From contig NZ_BOOC01000025.1 in the NCBI RefSeq assembly GCF_016863035.1, positions 1 through 64,000 of the forward strand: a DNA stretch of 64,000 nt. Reading direction: 5' to 3'. The notes beneath the pieces were generated by a model. The model ran no database searches and was not told the DNA's origin. It saw nothing but the letters and a program-made list of their open reading frames with translations. The stretch is from Microbispora corallina (GTDB lineage: Bacteria > Actinomycetota > Actinomycetes > Streptosporangiales > Streptosporangiaceae). The position numbers and the translations under genes were made by a program. Below, piece after piece: positions 25,125 to 34,215 of the stretch (positions are counted from its first letter, which is position 1; each line of letters starts with the position of its first letter).

Positions 25125-26486
25125 ATGACGGTGGCACAGGTGGCGTCCGCGACCCCGGCCAAGGGCCGGTGGATCGCCGACTGGCGGCCCGACGACCCCG
25201 CCTTCTGGGCGGGCGGCGGCCGGCGCGTGGCCCGGCGGAACCTCGTCCTGTCGATAGCCGCCGAGCACCTCGGCTTCACGATGTGGACGGTCTGGAGCAT
25301 CGTCGCCGTGAAGCTCGGCGCCTACCGGTTCTCCACCGACCAGCTGTTCTGGATCGTGTCGCTGCCCAACCTCGTGGGGTCGGCGCTGCGCTTCCCCTAC
25401 ACGTTCGCGCCCGCGCGGTTCGGCGGCCGGAACTGGACGGTCGTGAGTGCCCTGCTGCTGCTCGTGCCCGCGGTCCTCCTCGCGGTCGCGGTGAGCGACC
25501 CCGCCACGCCGTACTGGGCCTTCCTCGTCATCGCGGCGACGGCCGGGCTCGGCGGCGGCAACTTCGCCTCCAGCATGGCGAACATCACCTACTTCTATCC
25601 GCAGGACCGGCAGGGCGCGGCGCTCGGCCTGAACGCCGCCGGGGGCAACATCGGGGTCAGCTCGGTCCAGCTCGTGATGCCGCTGGTCATCGGCGGGCTG
25701 GGGCTGGCGGCGGCCGGGCTGTTCTGGGTGCCGTTCATCCTGGCCGCCGCGATCGGCGCGTACTTCCTGATGGACAACCTCACCGCGGCCAGGGCCGAGC
25801 CGAGGGAGATGGTCAAGGCGGCCGGCCGCGCCCAGACGTGGATCATGTCGGTCCTCTACATCGGGACGTTCGGCTCGTTCATCGGATACTCGACGGCCTT
25901 CCCGCTGCTCATCAAGTCGCAGTTCCCGGAGCGCGCCGGGCTGGTCTCGCTGGCCTTCCTCGGGCCGCTGGTCGGCTCGCTCATCCGGCCCGCCGGCGGC
26001 TGGCTGTCGGACCGGCTCGGCGGCGCGGCCGTGACGTTCTGGAACTTCGCCGCCATGATCGTCTCGGTGCTGCTCGTCTGGCGCGGGCTGGCCGGGCACT
26101 CCTTCGCCCTGTTCTTCGTCGCGTACATGCTGCTCATCGGCACGTCCGGGGTGGGCAACGGCTCGACGTACCGGATGATCCCGGCCATCTTCCGGGCCAA
26201 GGCCGTCGCCGGTCTGGAGGCCGGCACCCCCGAGCACGAGGAGGCCGCCCGGACCGCCCGGCGCGACTCGGCGGCGGCCATCGGCTTCATCTCTGCCATC
26301 GGCGCGTTCGGCGGCTTCTTCATCAACCGCGGCTTCGGCAGCTCCATCGCGGCGACCGGGGGCGCCGGCGCGGCCATCGCCGCCTTCGCGGCGTTCTACG
26401 CGGTGTGCTTCCCGATCACCTGGTTCTGCTACCTGCGGACGTCCGGCGCCGCGACGGCCCCCAGCCTCGCGGCGGCCCGCGTCTGA
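25125..26486 (+). CDS. narK: nitrate/nitrite MFS transporter
   Basis: 453 residues, about 12 membrane helices. The ATG follows CAGGAGGAACG, a strong ribosome site. NarK/NasA-type markers: FRFPYTFAP-like ALRFPYTFAPARFGGRNW near helix 3, the nitrate-signature glycine-rich segment GLGGGNFASSMANITYFYP, and the second one GTSGVGNGSTYRMIP. It should import nitrate (H+ symport and/or nitrite exchange) across the cytoplasmic membrane. It is followed by a strong hairpin and then the assimilatory reductase operon on the same strand, which fixes its role in assimilation. Confidence 0.93.
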   Translation: MTVAQVASATPAKGRWIADWRPDDPAFWAGGGRRVARRNLVLSIAAEHLGFTMWTVWSIVAVKLGAYRFSTDQLFWIVSLPNLVGSALRFPYTFAPARFGGRNWTVVSALLLLVPAVLLAVAVSDPATPYWAFLVIAATAGLGGGNFASSMANITYFYPQDRQGAALGLNAAGGNIGVSSVQLVMPLVIGGLGLAAAGLFWVPFILAAAIGAYFLMDNLTAARAEPREMVKAAGRAQTWIMSVLYIGTFGSFIGYSTAFPLLIKSQFPERAGLVSLAFLGPLVGSLIRPAGGWLSDRLGGAAVTFWNFAAMIVSVLLVWRGLAGHSFALFFVAYMLLIGTSGVGNGSTYRMIPAIFRAKAVAGLEAGTPEHEEAARTARRDSAAAIGFISAIGAFGGFFINRGFGSSIAATGGAGAAIAAFAAFYAVCFPITWFCYLRTSGAATAPSLAAARV

Positions 26487-26515
26487 GCCCGGCCGCCTCC
26501 GCGCGGCCCGACGAC

Positions 26516-26541
26516 GGCGGGCGCTCCCCTGAGCGCCCGCC
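26516..26541 (+). terminator. terminator hairpin after narK
   Basis: Perfect 11-bp stem GGCGGGCGCTC/GAGCGCCCGCC with loop CCCT, 29 nt after the narK stop. There is no U-tract, as usual in high-GC genomes. It separates narK from the nitrate reductase operon. Confidence 0.7.
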
Positions 26542-26645
26542 CTTGCCGCGCGAGCGGAGGCGGCGGCAACTCCCGGCCCTCCCCGTCCACGAGTTCCCTC
26601 AGGCCGCGCACCGCGCGGCGGCGAGACGACGAGGTCTCTCACAGC

Positions 26646-26707
26646 CCGCGATCGCGGGTGTTAGCGCGGTTGGCGGCTTGTAGCACAGCGGTAACAGAAG
26701 GGACCCA
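26646..26707 (+). promoter_or_regulatory. candidate control region of the nitrate/nitrite reductase operon
   Basis: A perfect 14-bp palindrome CCCGCGATCGCGGG (26646-26659) is followed by half-sites at an 11-nt period: GTAGC (26681), GTAAC (26692) and GACCC (26703), each separated by 6 nt. The 5+6 phasing recalls GlnR boxes of actinomycetes (GTnAC-n6-GaAAC), but the bases match poorly. The last half-site almost abuts the reductase start. Confidence 0.35.
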
Positions 26708-26710
26708 GCG

Positions 26711-28852
26711 GTGAAACCGCCTGAAAGCACGATCGGATCCATGCCGATCTCACTGTCCGCTCCCGCTCCTGTGATGTCACAGGTGCCGGTGGGCTCGGCC
26801 ACGCACTGCCCGTACTGCGCTCTGCAGTGCGGCATGCACGTGGCCGGCGGCGAGATCACGCCCCGCGAGGACGTCCCGGCCAACGCGGGCGCCCTGTGCC
26901 AGAAGGGGTGGACGGCCGCCGAGCTGCTGTCGTCGCCGGAACGGCTCACCACCCCGCTCCTGCACGGCCGGCCCGTCCCGTGGGACGAGGCGCTCGACTA
27001 CGCCGCCGCCCGGATCAGGGCGCTGCAGGCCGAGCACGGGCCGGACGCCGTCGCCGTGTTCGGGGGCGGCGGCCTCACCAACGAGAAGGCGTACCTGCTG
27101 GGCAAGTTCGCCCGGGTGGCGCTGCGCACCAGCCAGGTCGACTACAACGGCCGGTTCTGCATGTCGTCGGCGGCCGCGGCGGCCAACCGGGCCTTCGGCA
27201 TGGACCGCGGGCTGCCGTTCCCGATCACGGACATCGGCCGGGCGGACGCCGTCCTGCTCGCCGGCGGCAACGTCGCGGAGACCATGCCCCCTTTCGTGCG
27301 GCACCTGTCCGCGATGCGGGCGCGCGGCGGACGGCTCGTCGTCGCCGACCCCCGGCTCACCCCGACGGCCCGGCTGGCCGACCTCCACCTGCAGGTGACG
27401 CCGGGCACCGACCTCGCGCTCGCGCTCGGGCTGCTGCACATCGCGATCGCCGAGGGGCACGCCGACCTCGGCTACCTCGCGGCCCGCACGACGGGGTTCG
27501 AGCAGGTGCGCACGTCGGTGTCCGCCTGGTGGCCCGAGCGGGTGGAGCGGATCACCGGGGTGCCGGTCGCGCAGATGCGCGAGGCCGTGCGCATCCTCGG
27601 CGAGGCGCCCCGCGCGATGGTCCTCACCGGCCGCGGGGCGGAGCAGCACGCGAAGGGCACCGACACCGTCACCGCGTTCATCAACCTGGCGCTCACGCTC
27701 GGCTTGCCGGGGGGTGAGGGCTCCGGGTACGGCTGCGTCACCGGCCAGGGGAACGGCCAGGGCGGACGGGAGCACGGGCAGAAGGCCGACCAGCTCCCGG
27801 GCTACCGCAGGATCGACGACCCGGCGGCTCGGGAGCACGTCGCGGCCGTGTGGGGGGTGGACCCCGGCGACCTGCCCGGGCCGGGGCGGTCCGCATACGA
27901 GCTGCTCGACGCGCTGGGCACGCCCGGCGGGCCGAGGGCCCTGCTGCTGTTCGGCTCCAACCCGGCCGTGTCCGCCCCGGACGCGGGCCGGATCGCGCGC
28001 CGCCTGGCCGGCCTCGACCTCCTCGTGGTGTCCGACTTCGTGCTGTCGGAGACCGCGGCGGCGGCCGACGTCGTGCTGCCCACCACCCAGTGGGCCGAGG
28101 AGGCGGGCACGATGACCAACCTGGAGGGCAGGGTGCTGCTGCGCCGCCAGGCCGCCGCGCCGCCGCCGGGCGCGCGCAGCGACCTGGAGATCCTCCGGGG
28201 CCTCGCCGAACGCCTGGGCTGGGGCGACCGGTTCCCCGCCGACCCGCGCACCGTCTTCGACGAGCTCCGGGCGGCCTCGGCCGGGGGCCTCGCCGACTAC
28301 TCGGGCATCACCTACGAGCGGATCGCCGCCGAGACCGGGGTGTTCTGGCCCTGCCCCGACACCGGCCCCGGCGGCGCGCCGCACCCCGGCACCCCGCGGC
28401 CGTTCCTCGACCGGTTCCCGACCCCCGACGGGCGGGCGCGGCTGGTCCCGGTCGAGCACCGGCCGGCCGCCGAGGACGTGGACGAGGAGTTCCCCGTCTA
28501 CCTGACCACCGGCCGGGTGCTGGCCCACTACCAGTCGGGCGCGCAGACCCGGCGGATCCGGCCGCTGACCGAGGCGTCGCCCGAGGTGTTCGTCGAGCTG
28601 CACCCCGACCTGGCCGAGCGGCTGGGCGTCGGGCCGGGCGACCTCGTGCGGGTGCGCAGCCGCCGCGGCAGCGCGGTCGGCACGGCCCGGGTGAGCGCGT
28701 CCATCCGTCCCGACACCGTGTTCATGCCGTTCCACTGGGAGGGCGCGAACCTGCTCACCAACCCGGCCCTCGACCCCACGTCGCGGATGCCGGAGTTCAA
28801 GGTGTGCGCGGCGGCGGTCGAGCGGTGCGACGACGGGGAGCGGGTGGCATGA
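26711..28852 (+). CDS. nasA: assimilatory nitrate reductase, molybdopterin catalytic subunit
   Basis: 713 residues; GTG at 26711 with AAGGGA 8 nt upstream (in-frame ATGs at 26741 and 26774 are alternatives). It reduces nitrate to nitrite in the cytoplasm. An N-terminal [4Fe-4S] site, CPYCALQC and a later Cys before QKGW, is followed by the molybdopterin oxidoreductase domain (GGGGLTNEKAYLLGKFAR, DYNGRFCMSSA, GCVTGQGNGQGGREHGQK) and the C-terminal dinucleotide-binding domain (YLTTGRVLAHYQSGAQTR). It lacks the extra C-terminal [2Fe-2S] domain of some Nas enzymes; the next gene supplies it. It overlaps that gene by ATGA. Upstream NarK and downstream NirBD define nitrate assimilation. Confidence 0.92.
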   Translation: MKPPESTIGSMPISLSAPAPVMSQVPVGSATHCPYCALQCGMHVAGGEITPREDVPANAGALCQKGWTAAELLSSPERLTTPLLHGRPVPWDEALDYAAARIRALQAEHGPDAVAVFGGGGLTNEKAYLLGKFARVALRTSQVDYNGRFCMSSAAAAANRAFGMDRGLPFPITDIGRADAVLLAGGNVAETMPPFVRHLSAMRARGGRLVVADPRLTPTARLADLHLQVTPGTDLALALGLLHIAIAEGHADLGYLAARTTGFEQVRTSVSAWWPERVERITGVPVAQMREAVRILGEAPRAMVLTGRGAEQHAKGTDTVTAFINLALTLGLPGGEGSGYGCVTGQGNGQGGREHGQKADQLPGYRRIDDPAAREHVAAVWGVDPGDLPGPGRSAYELLDALGTPGGPRALLLFGSNPAVSAPDAGRIARRLAGLDLLVVSDFVLSETAAAADVVLPTTQWAEEAGTMTNLEGRVLLRRQAAAPPPGARSDLEILRGLAERLGWGDRFPADPRTVFDELRAASAGGLADYSGITYERIAAETGVFWPCPDTGPGGAPHPGTPRPFLDRFPTPDGRARLVPVEHRPAAEDVDEEFPVYLTTGRVLAHYQSGAQTRRIRPLTEASPEVFVELHPDLAERLGVGPGDLVRVRSRRGSAVGTARVSASIRPDTVFMPFHWEGANLLTNPALDPTSRMPEFKVCAAAVERCDDGERVA

Positions 28853-30249
28853 GGCTTGTCGTGGTGGGGAACGGGATGGCCGGCGCCCGCCTGGTGAGCG
28901 AGGTGCGCGCCCGGTCCGCCGACGTGAGGATCACGGTGTTCGGGGCCGAGGCGTGGCAGCCGTACAACCGGGTGCTGCTGTCGAACGTGCTGGCCGGCAC
29001 GTCGAGCCCGGACCAGGTCCGGCTGCTCGACCCGCGCTGGTACGCCGACCACGGCGTGACGGCGCGGCTCGGCGTCCCGGTGACGGCGATCGACCGCGAC
29101 TGCCGGACCGTCATCGCGGCCGACGGGACGCGGGAGCCGTACGACGTGCTGGTGCTGGCGACCGGCAGCGAGCCGGTCGTCCCGCCGATCCCCGGGGCCG
29201 AACGGGCGACGGCGTTCCGCACGCTCGACGACTGCGACCGCATCCGGGAGGCGGCGGAGCGGGCCGGCGGCGCGGTGGTGGTCGGCGGGGGGCTGCTCGG
29301 CATCGAGGCGGCCCGGGGGCTCGCCGGGCGCGGCGTCCCCGTGACGCTGCTCCATCTGGCGGGCCACCTGATGGAGCGCCAGCTCGACGCGGAGGCCGGG
29401 CTCATCCTGCGGGAGACCCTCGGCGGTCTCGGCGTGGACATCCGCACGGGCGTCACGGTGAGCGCCGTACGGGAGCGGCACGTGGAGCTGTCCACGGGCG
29501 AGCGGATGGACGCCGACCTCGTGGTGCTCGCGTGCGGCGTCCGCCCGGTGGTGGGACTCGCCCGCGACGCGGGCCTGGAGGTGGACCGCGGCGTCGTCGT
29601 GGACGACGAGCTGCGCACCGACGACCCCTCGATCTTCGCGATCGGCGAGTGCGCCCAGCACGCCGGTCACGTGTACGGCCTGGTGGCGCCGGCCTGGGAG
29701 CAGGCGTCGGTGGTGGCCGACCTGGTGACGGGGACCGACAAGGAGGCCCGCTACCGCGGCTCCCGGCTGGTCACCCGGCTCAAGGCGTCCAGCGTGGAGC
29801 TCGCCGCGATGGGCGAGACCCACCTGACCGAGGACGAGGCGGAGATCGTCCGCTTCTCCCACCGGCACAAGGGCACCTACCGCAAGCTCGTGATCCGCGA
29901 CGGCCGGCTGGTCGGCGCGATCCTGCTGGGCGAGACGGCGGCGGTGGGCACGCTGACCCAGCTGTTCGACCGGGGAGGGCCGCTGCCCTTCGACCGCGCG
30001 GGACTGCTGTTCCCCGGCCTGGGCGGCGTCCCGGTGGCCGACAGCCCGACCCGGATGCCCGACGCGGCCCGGGTCTGCCAGTGCAACAACGTGACGAAGG
30101 GACAGATCCGCGCGTGCTGGGAGTCCGGCGCGCGGGACGTCGAAGCGGTGGCCGCCGCGACGAGGGCCACGACCGGATGCGGCGGCTGCCGCGACGCGGT
30201 CGAGGGCATCGTCGGCTGGCTGTGCGAGCAGGAGGGCGTGAGCGCATGA
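28849..30249 (+). CDS. FAD/[2Fe-2S] electron-transfer subunit of nitrate reductase (NasB/NasC-like)
   Basis: 466 residues, ATG overlapping the preceding stop. Pyridine-nucleotide-disulfide-oxidoreductase fold: FAD motif VVVGNGMAGARL, LVLATGSEPVVPP, NAD motif VVVGGGLLGIEAARGL, and second FAD motif IFAIGECA. The C-terminal BFD-like domain has CQCNNV and CGGC, binding a [2Fe-2S] cluster. It should pass electrons from NAD(P)H to the molybdenum subunit. It resembles the N-terminal half of NirB encoded next, a known relationship. ATGA overlaps on both sides show tight coupling. Confidence 0.88.
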   Translation: MRLVVVGNGMAGARLVSEVRARSADVRITVFGAEAWQPYNRVLLSNVLAGTSSPDQVRLLDPRWYADHGVTARLGVPVTAIDRDCRTVIAADGTREPYDVLVLATGSEPVVPPIPGAERATAFRTLDDCDRIREAAERAGGAVVVGGGLLGIEAARGLAGRGVPVTLLHLAGHLMERQLDAEAGLILRETLGGLGVDIRTGVTVSAVRERHVELSTGERMDADLVVLACGVRPVVGLARDAGLEVDRGVVVDDELRTDDPSIFAIGECAQHAGHVYGLVAPAWEQASVVADLVTGTDKEARYRGSRLVTRLKASSVELAAMGETHLTEDEAEIVRFSHRHKGTYRKLVIRDGRLVGAILLGETAAVGTLTQLFDRGGPLPFDRAGLLFPGLGGVPVADSPTRMPDAARVCQCNNVTKGQIRACWESGARDVEAVAAATRATTGCGGCRDAVEGIVGWLCEQEGVSA

Positions 30250-32699
30250 GACTCGTCGTTGTCGGGCTCGGCCCCACGGCGCACCGGCTGACCGAGACGC
30301 TCGTGGAACGGGGCTTCAGCGGGACGATCACGGTGATGGGGGAGGAGCCGCGCCCCGCGTACGACCGGGTCGCGCTCACCTCCTACCTGAGCGGCCGGAC
30401 CGTGGAGGACCTCACCTACCCCGTGCCCGACGGGGTGACGCTCCGGCTCGGCGGCAGGGTGACCGCGATCGACCGGGAGCGGCGCACGGTCACGACCGAG
30501 GCGGGCGAGACCGAGCCGTACGACGTGCTGGTGCTGGCCACGGGGTCGGCGCCGTTCGTGCCGCCGGTCCCCGGCCGGGACCTGCCCGGGTGCTTCGTCT
30601 ACCGCACCATCGAGGACCTGGACGCCATCAGGGAGGCCTCCCGGGGCGCGGGCGCCGGGATCGTCATCGGCGGCGGCCTGCTCGGGCTGGAGGCCGCCGA
30701 CGCGCTGCGCGGGCTCGGCCTGGAGACCCACGTCGTCGAGATGAGCAAGTGGCTGATGCCCCGCCAGGTGGACGAGGGCGGCGGCTCGCTGCTGCGCCAC
30801 CACATCGAGGCGCTCGGCCTGACCATCCACACGGGCGCCGGGGTGACGGCGATCGAGGCGGGCCCGGACGGCAGGGTGGCGCGGCTGGTCAAGCCGGACG
30901 GCGAGGTCATCGAGGCCGGGGTCGTGGTGTTCTCGGCGGGCGTGCGCCCGCGCGACGAGCTGGCCAGGGCCTGCGGCCTGGAGGTGGGCGAGCGCGGCGG
31001 CGTCGTCGTGGACGAGGGCATGCGCACCTCCGACCCGCGCGTCTACGCCATCGGGGAGTGCGCGCTGGCGGGCGGCATGGTCTACGGGCTCGTCGGGCCG
31101 TGCTTCGCGCAGGCGGAGGTGGCCGCCGACCGGATCCTGGGCGGCCCGGCGGTCTTCGAGGGTGCCGACATGTCCACCAAGCTGAAACTCCTCGGCGTGG
31201 AGGTGGCGCAGTTCGGGGCGATGTCGGGCGCGCTCGACGTCACCTACATGGACCCGGTGGCCGGCATCTACAAGAGGCTGTTCATCAGCGACGACGCCAA
31301 GACGCTGCTGGGCGGCATCTGCGTCGGCGACGCCGGGCCGTACAGCGCGCTGCGGCCCTTCGTGGGCAAGGCGCTCCCGGCGGCCCCGCACGACCTGCTG
31401 TTCGCCGGCGCGGGCTCGGCCCAGCTCGACCTGCCGGACGACGCCCAGGTCTGCTCGTGCAACAACGTCACGAAGGGCCGGATCTGCTCGGCCATCGCGG
31501 ACAAGGGCCTGACCGACGTCCAGGGCATCAAGGACTGCACCCGGGCCGGCACCACCTGCGGAAGCTGCGTGCCGATGCTGAAGCAGCTCCTCGTGACGTC
31601 CGGCGTCGAGGTCAGCAAGGCGCTGTGCGAGCACTTCACGTACAGCAGGGCCGAGCTGTTCGACATCGTCCTGGTCCGCGGCATCACCACGTTCTCCCAG
31701 CTCATCGCCGAGCACGGCAGCGGGCGCGGCTGCGACATCTGCAAGCCGGCGGTGGCCTCGATCCTCGCCTCCCTCGGCAACGGCCACATCCTCGACGGGG
31801 AGCAGGCCGCGCTGCAGGACACCAACGACCACTTCCTGGCCAACATCCAGAAGAACGGCACCTACTCGGTCGTCCCGCGCATCCCCGGCGGCGAGATCAC
31901 CCCGGAGAAGCTCATCGTGATCGGCGAGGTGGCCCGTGACTTCGGCCTCTACACCAAGATCACCGGAGGGCAGCGGATCGACCTGCTCGGCGCCCGCGTC
32001 GAGCAGCTTCCCCGCATCTGGCGGCGGCTCGTGGACGCCGGCTTCGAGTCCGGCCACGCGTACGGCAAGGCGCTGCGCACGGTGAAGTCGTGCGTCGGGT
32101 CCACGTGGTGCCGCTACGGCGTGCAGGACTCGGTCGGCCTGGCCATCGCCCTGGAGCTGCGCTACCGCGGGCTGCGCTCGCCGCACAAGCTCAAGGCGGC
32201 CGTGTCGGGCTGCGCCCGGGAGTGCGCCGAGGCCCGGTCGAAGGACTTCGGCGTCATCGCGACCGAGCAGGGCTGGAACCTGTACGTCGGCGGCAACGGG
32301 GGCTTCCGGCCCCGGCACGCCGACCTGCTCGCCGCCGACCTGAGCACCGACGACCTGGTCCGCGCCATCGACAGGTTCCTGATGTTCTACATCCGCACCG
32401 CCGACCGGCTGCAGCGGACCGCGGCCTGGCTGGAGAGCCTGGACGGCGGCCTCGACTACCTCCGGGCCGTCATCGTCGACGACTCGCTGGGGATCTGCGC
32501 CGACCTCGACGCCCAGATGGAGCGGCACGTCGCGACGTACGCCGACGAGTGGCGGGCCGCCATCGAGGACCCCGAGAAGCTGCGCAGGTTCGTCAGCTTC
32601 GTCAACGCCCCGGACGTCCCCGACCCCTCGATCTCGTTCGAGACCGAACGCGACCAGATCAAGCCCGTGTTCATCCCACTGGAGGTGGCACCGCGATGA
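30246..32699 (+). CDS. nirB: assimilatory nitrite reductase [NAD(P)H], large subunit
   Basis: 817 residues, ATG overlapping the preceding stop. Six-electron reduction of nitrite to ammonium in the cytoplasm. Order: FAD/NAD-binding reductase module (VVVGLGPTAHRL, VIGGGLLGLEAADAL), BFD-like [2Fe-2S] domain (CSCNNV, then CGSC near 440), then the sulfite/nitrite reductase ferredoxin-like half domain and the siroheme/[4Fe-4S] domain with ligands in SCVGSTWCRYG and SGCARECAEA. All four cluster Cys are present. NirD follows with another ATGA overlap. Siroheme supply is encoded two genes downstream. Confidence 0.95.
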   Translation: MRLVVVGLGPTAHRLTETLVERGFSGTITVMGEEPRPAYDRVALTSYLSGRTVEDLTYPVPDGVTLRLGGRVTAIDRERRTVTTEAGETEPYDVLVLATGSAPFVPPVPGRDLPGCFVYRTIEDLDAIREASRGAGAGIVIGGGLLGLEAADALRGLGLETHVVEMSKWLMPRQVDEGGGSLLRHHIEALGLTIHTGAGVTAIEAGPDGRVARLVKPDGEVIEAGVVVFSAGVRPRDELARACGLEVGERGGVVVDEGMRTSDPRVYAIGECALAGGMVYGLVGPCFAQAEVAADRILGGPAVFEGADMSTKLKLLGVEVAQFGAMSGALDVTYMDPVAGIYKRLFISDDAKTLLGGICVGDAGPYSALRPFVGKALPAAPHDLLFAGAGSAQLDLPDDAQVCSCNNVTKGRICSAIADKGLTDVQGIKDCTRAGTTCGSCVPMLKQLLVTSGVEVSKALCEHFTYSRAELFDIVLVRGITTFSQLIAEHGSGRGCDICKPAVASILASLGNGHILDGEQAALQDTNDHFLANIQKNGTYSVVPRIPGGEITPEKLIVIGEVARDFGLYTKITGGQRIDLLGARVEQLPRIWRRLVDAGFESGHAYGKALRTVKSCVGSTWCRYGVQDSVGLAIALELRYRGLRSPHKLKAAVSGCARECAEARSKDFGVIATEQGWNLYVGGNGGFRPRHADLLAADLSTDDLVRAIDRFLMFYIRTADRLQRTAAWLESLDGGLDYLRAVIVDDSLGICADLDAQMERHVATYADEWRAAIEDPEKLRRFVSFVNAPDVPDPSISFETERDQIKPVFIPLEVAPR

Positions 32700-33055
32700 C
32701 CGTGCTCGAGACGGCCCCCCTGGCCGGCAGGCGCGAATGGACCCAGGTCTGCCCGTACACCGAACTGCTCCCCGAGCGCGGCGTGGCGGTCCTGGTTGAC
32801 GGCAGACAGGTGGCGGTCTTCCGCACCTTCGACGGCGCGCTGTACGCGCTGGGCAACCACGACCCGTTCAGCGGCGCGTACGTGCTGTCGCGCGGCATCG
32901 TCGGCACCAGGAACGGCGAGCCGACCGTCGCGTCGCCGATGCACAAGCAGGTGTTCTCACTGGTGACGGGGGTGTCCGTGGACGACCCGGACATCGCCGT
33001 GCCGACCTACCCCGTCCGGGTCACGGACGGGAACGTGGAGGTGAGCGTGGCATGA
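32696..33055 (+). CDS. nirD: nitrite reductase small subunit
   Basis: 119 residues, ATG overlapping the nirB stop. It has the Rieske-like fold of NirD (LVDGRQVAVFRTFDGALYALGNHDPFSGAYVLSRG, then MHKQVFSL) without the Cys/His cluster ligands, as is normal for the family. It partners NirB in NAD(P)H-dependent nitrite reduction. It overlaps the regulator gene that follows by ATGA. Confidence 0.94.
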   Translation: MTVLETAPLAGRREWTQVCPYTELLPERGVAVLVDGRQVAVFRTFDGALYALGNHDPFSGAYVLSRGIVGTRNGEPTVASPMHKQVFSLVTGVSVDDPDIAVPTYPVRVTDGNVEVSVA

Positions 33056-34215
33056 CCGCGCTGCTGGACGAACCCGTGGTCACCCTCGAGACGGCCCCCG
33101 ACGCGCTCGCCGGGTTCACGATCGGGGTGACCGCGACCCGCCGCAGCGAGGAGCTGTCGGCGCTGCTGGAACGGCGCGGCGCGCGCGTGGTGCGGGCCCC
33201 CGCGATCCGCATCGTGCCGCTCGCCGAGGACACCGGCCTGCTGGCGGCCACCCGGGCCTGCCTGCAGGCGCCGGTGGACGACGTGGTGATCACCACGGGC
33301 GTCGGCTTCCGCGGCTGGATGGCGGCCGCCGAGGGATGGGGCCTGTCCTCGGACCTGAACGCCCACCTCGGCAAGGCCCGGCTGCTCGCCCGCGGCCCCA
33401 AGGCCAGGGGAGCGGTCCGGGCCGCCGGGCTGGCCGACTTCTGGACTCCGGCGACCGAGTCGTGCGAGGAGGTGAAGCAGTACCTGCTCGCCCAGGACCT
33501 GCGCGGCCGCCGCATCGCCGTGCAGCTCCACGGCGAGCCGCTGACCGGCTTCGTCGCCGCGCTGCGCGACGGGGGGGCCGAGGTCATCGAGGTGCCCGTG
33601 TACCGGTGGCTGCCCTACCGCGACACCTCCCCGCTGCGCCGCCTGGTCAGCCAGGCCGTCACGGGGGCCGTGGACGCGGTGGCCTTCACCAGCGCGCCGG
33701 CCGTGCTGGCCATGCTCCAGGCGGCCCGCGCCGACGGCCTCGAGGACGCCCTGCTGGCCGCGTTCGACACCCGGGTCGTGGCGGCCTGCGTCGGGCCGGT
33801 CACCGCCGGGCCCCTGACCTCCCGCGGCGTCCGGGCGGTCCAGCCGGACCGGGCCCGGCTCGGCGCCCTCGCCCGCACGCTCGCCCGCCACCTGCCCGCC
33901 AACAGCGTCACCCGGCTGGTCGCGGGCGGGCATGAGCTGGAGATCCGCGGCCACGCGGTCGCCGTCGACGGCGACCTGAAGCCGCTCCCGCCGGCGCCGA
34001 TGGCCGTGCTGAAGCGGCTCGCCGAGCGGCCCGGGCACGTGGTGGCCCGGGCCGACCTGCGGGTCGTGCTCCCCGGCGGCCCCTCGCGCGACTCGGCCGA
34101 GCACGCGGTCGAGATGGCCATCACCCGCCTGCGCCGCGCCCTCGGCCCCGCCGGGATCGTCGAGACCGTGGTGAAGCGCGGCTACCGCCTGGCCTGCGGC
34201 CGGGACGAGCGATGA
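33052..34215 (+). CDS. nnaR: HemD (uroporphyrinogen-III synthase)-OmpR DNA-binding fusion, NnaR-like regulator
   Basis: 387 residues. About 20-285 is a HemD-type domain (FTIGVTATRRSEELSALL, VVITTGVGFRGW, VAFTSAPAVLAML). About 290-385 is an OmpR/PhoB winged helix (AVLKRLAERPGHVVARADL, then AVEMAITRLRRAL and VETVVKRGYRL). The same architecture occurs in Streptomyces coelicolor NnaR, a regulator of nitrate/nitrite assimilation genes working with GlnR. Its place inside the nir operon, before a siroheme gene, fits either a regulator that senses a tetrapyrrole or an enzyme of siroheme precursor supply; regulation is favoured. ATGA overlaps flank it. Confidence 0.88.
   Translation: MTALLDEPVVTLETAPDALAGFTIGVTATRRSEELSALLERRGARVVRAPAIRIVPLAEDTGLLAATRACLQAPVDDVVITTGVGFRGWMAAAEGWGLSSDLNAHLGKARLLARGPKARGAVRAAGLADFWTPATESCEEVKQYLLAQDLRGRRIAVQLHGEPLTGFVAALRDGGAEVIEVPVYRWLPYRDTSPLRRLVSQAVTGAVDAVAFTSAPAVLAMLQAARADGLEDALLAAFDTRVVAACVGPVTAGPLTSRGVRAVQPDRARLGALARTLARHLPANSVTRLVAGGHELEIRGHAVAVDGDLKPLPPAPMAVLKRLAERPGHVVARADLRVVLPGGPSRDSAEHAVEMAITRLRRALGPAGIVETVVKRGYRLACGRDER

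Noticed and set aside
33052-34215. Calling this gene simply hemD
   Set aside because: The C-terminal OmpR-type winged helix and the position inside the nitrite reductase operon match the NnaR regulator better than a housekeeping uroporphyrinogen-III synthase.
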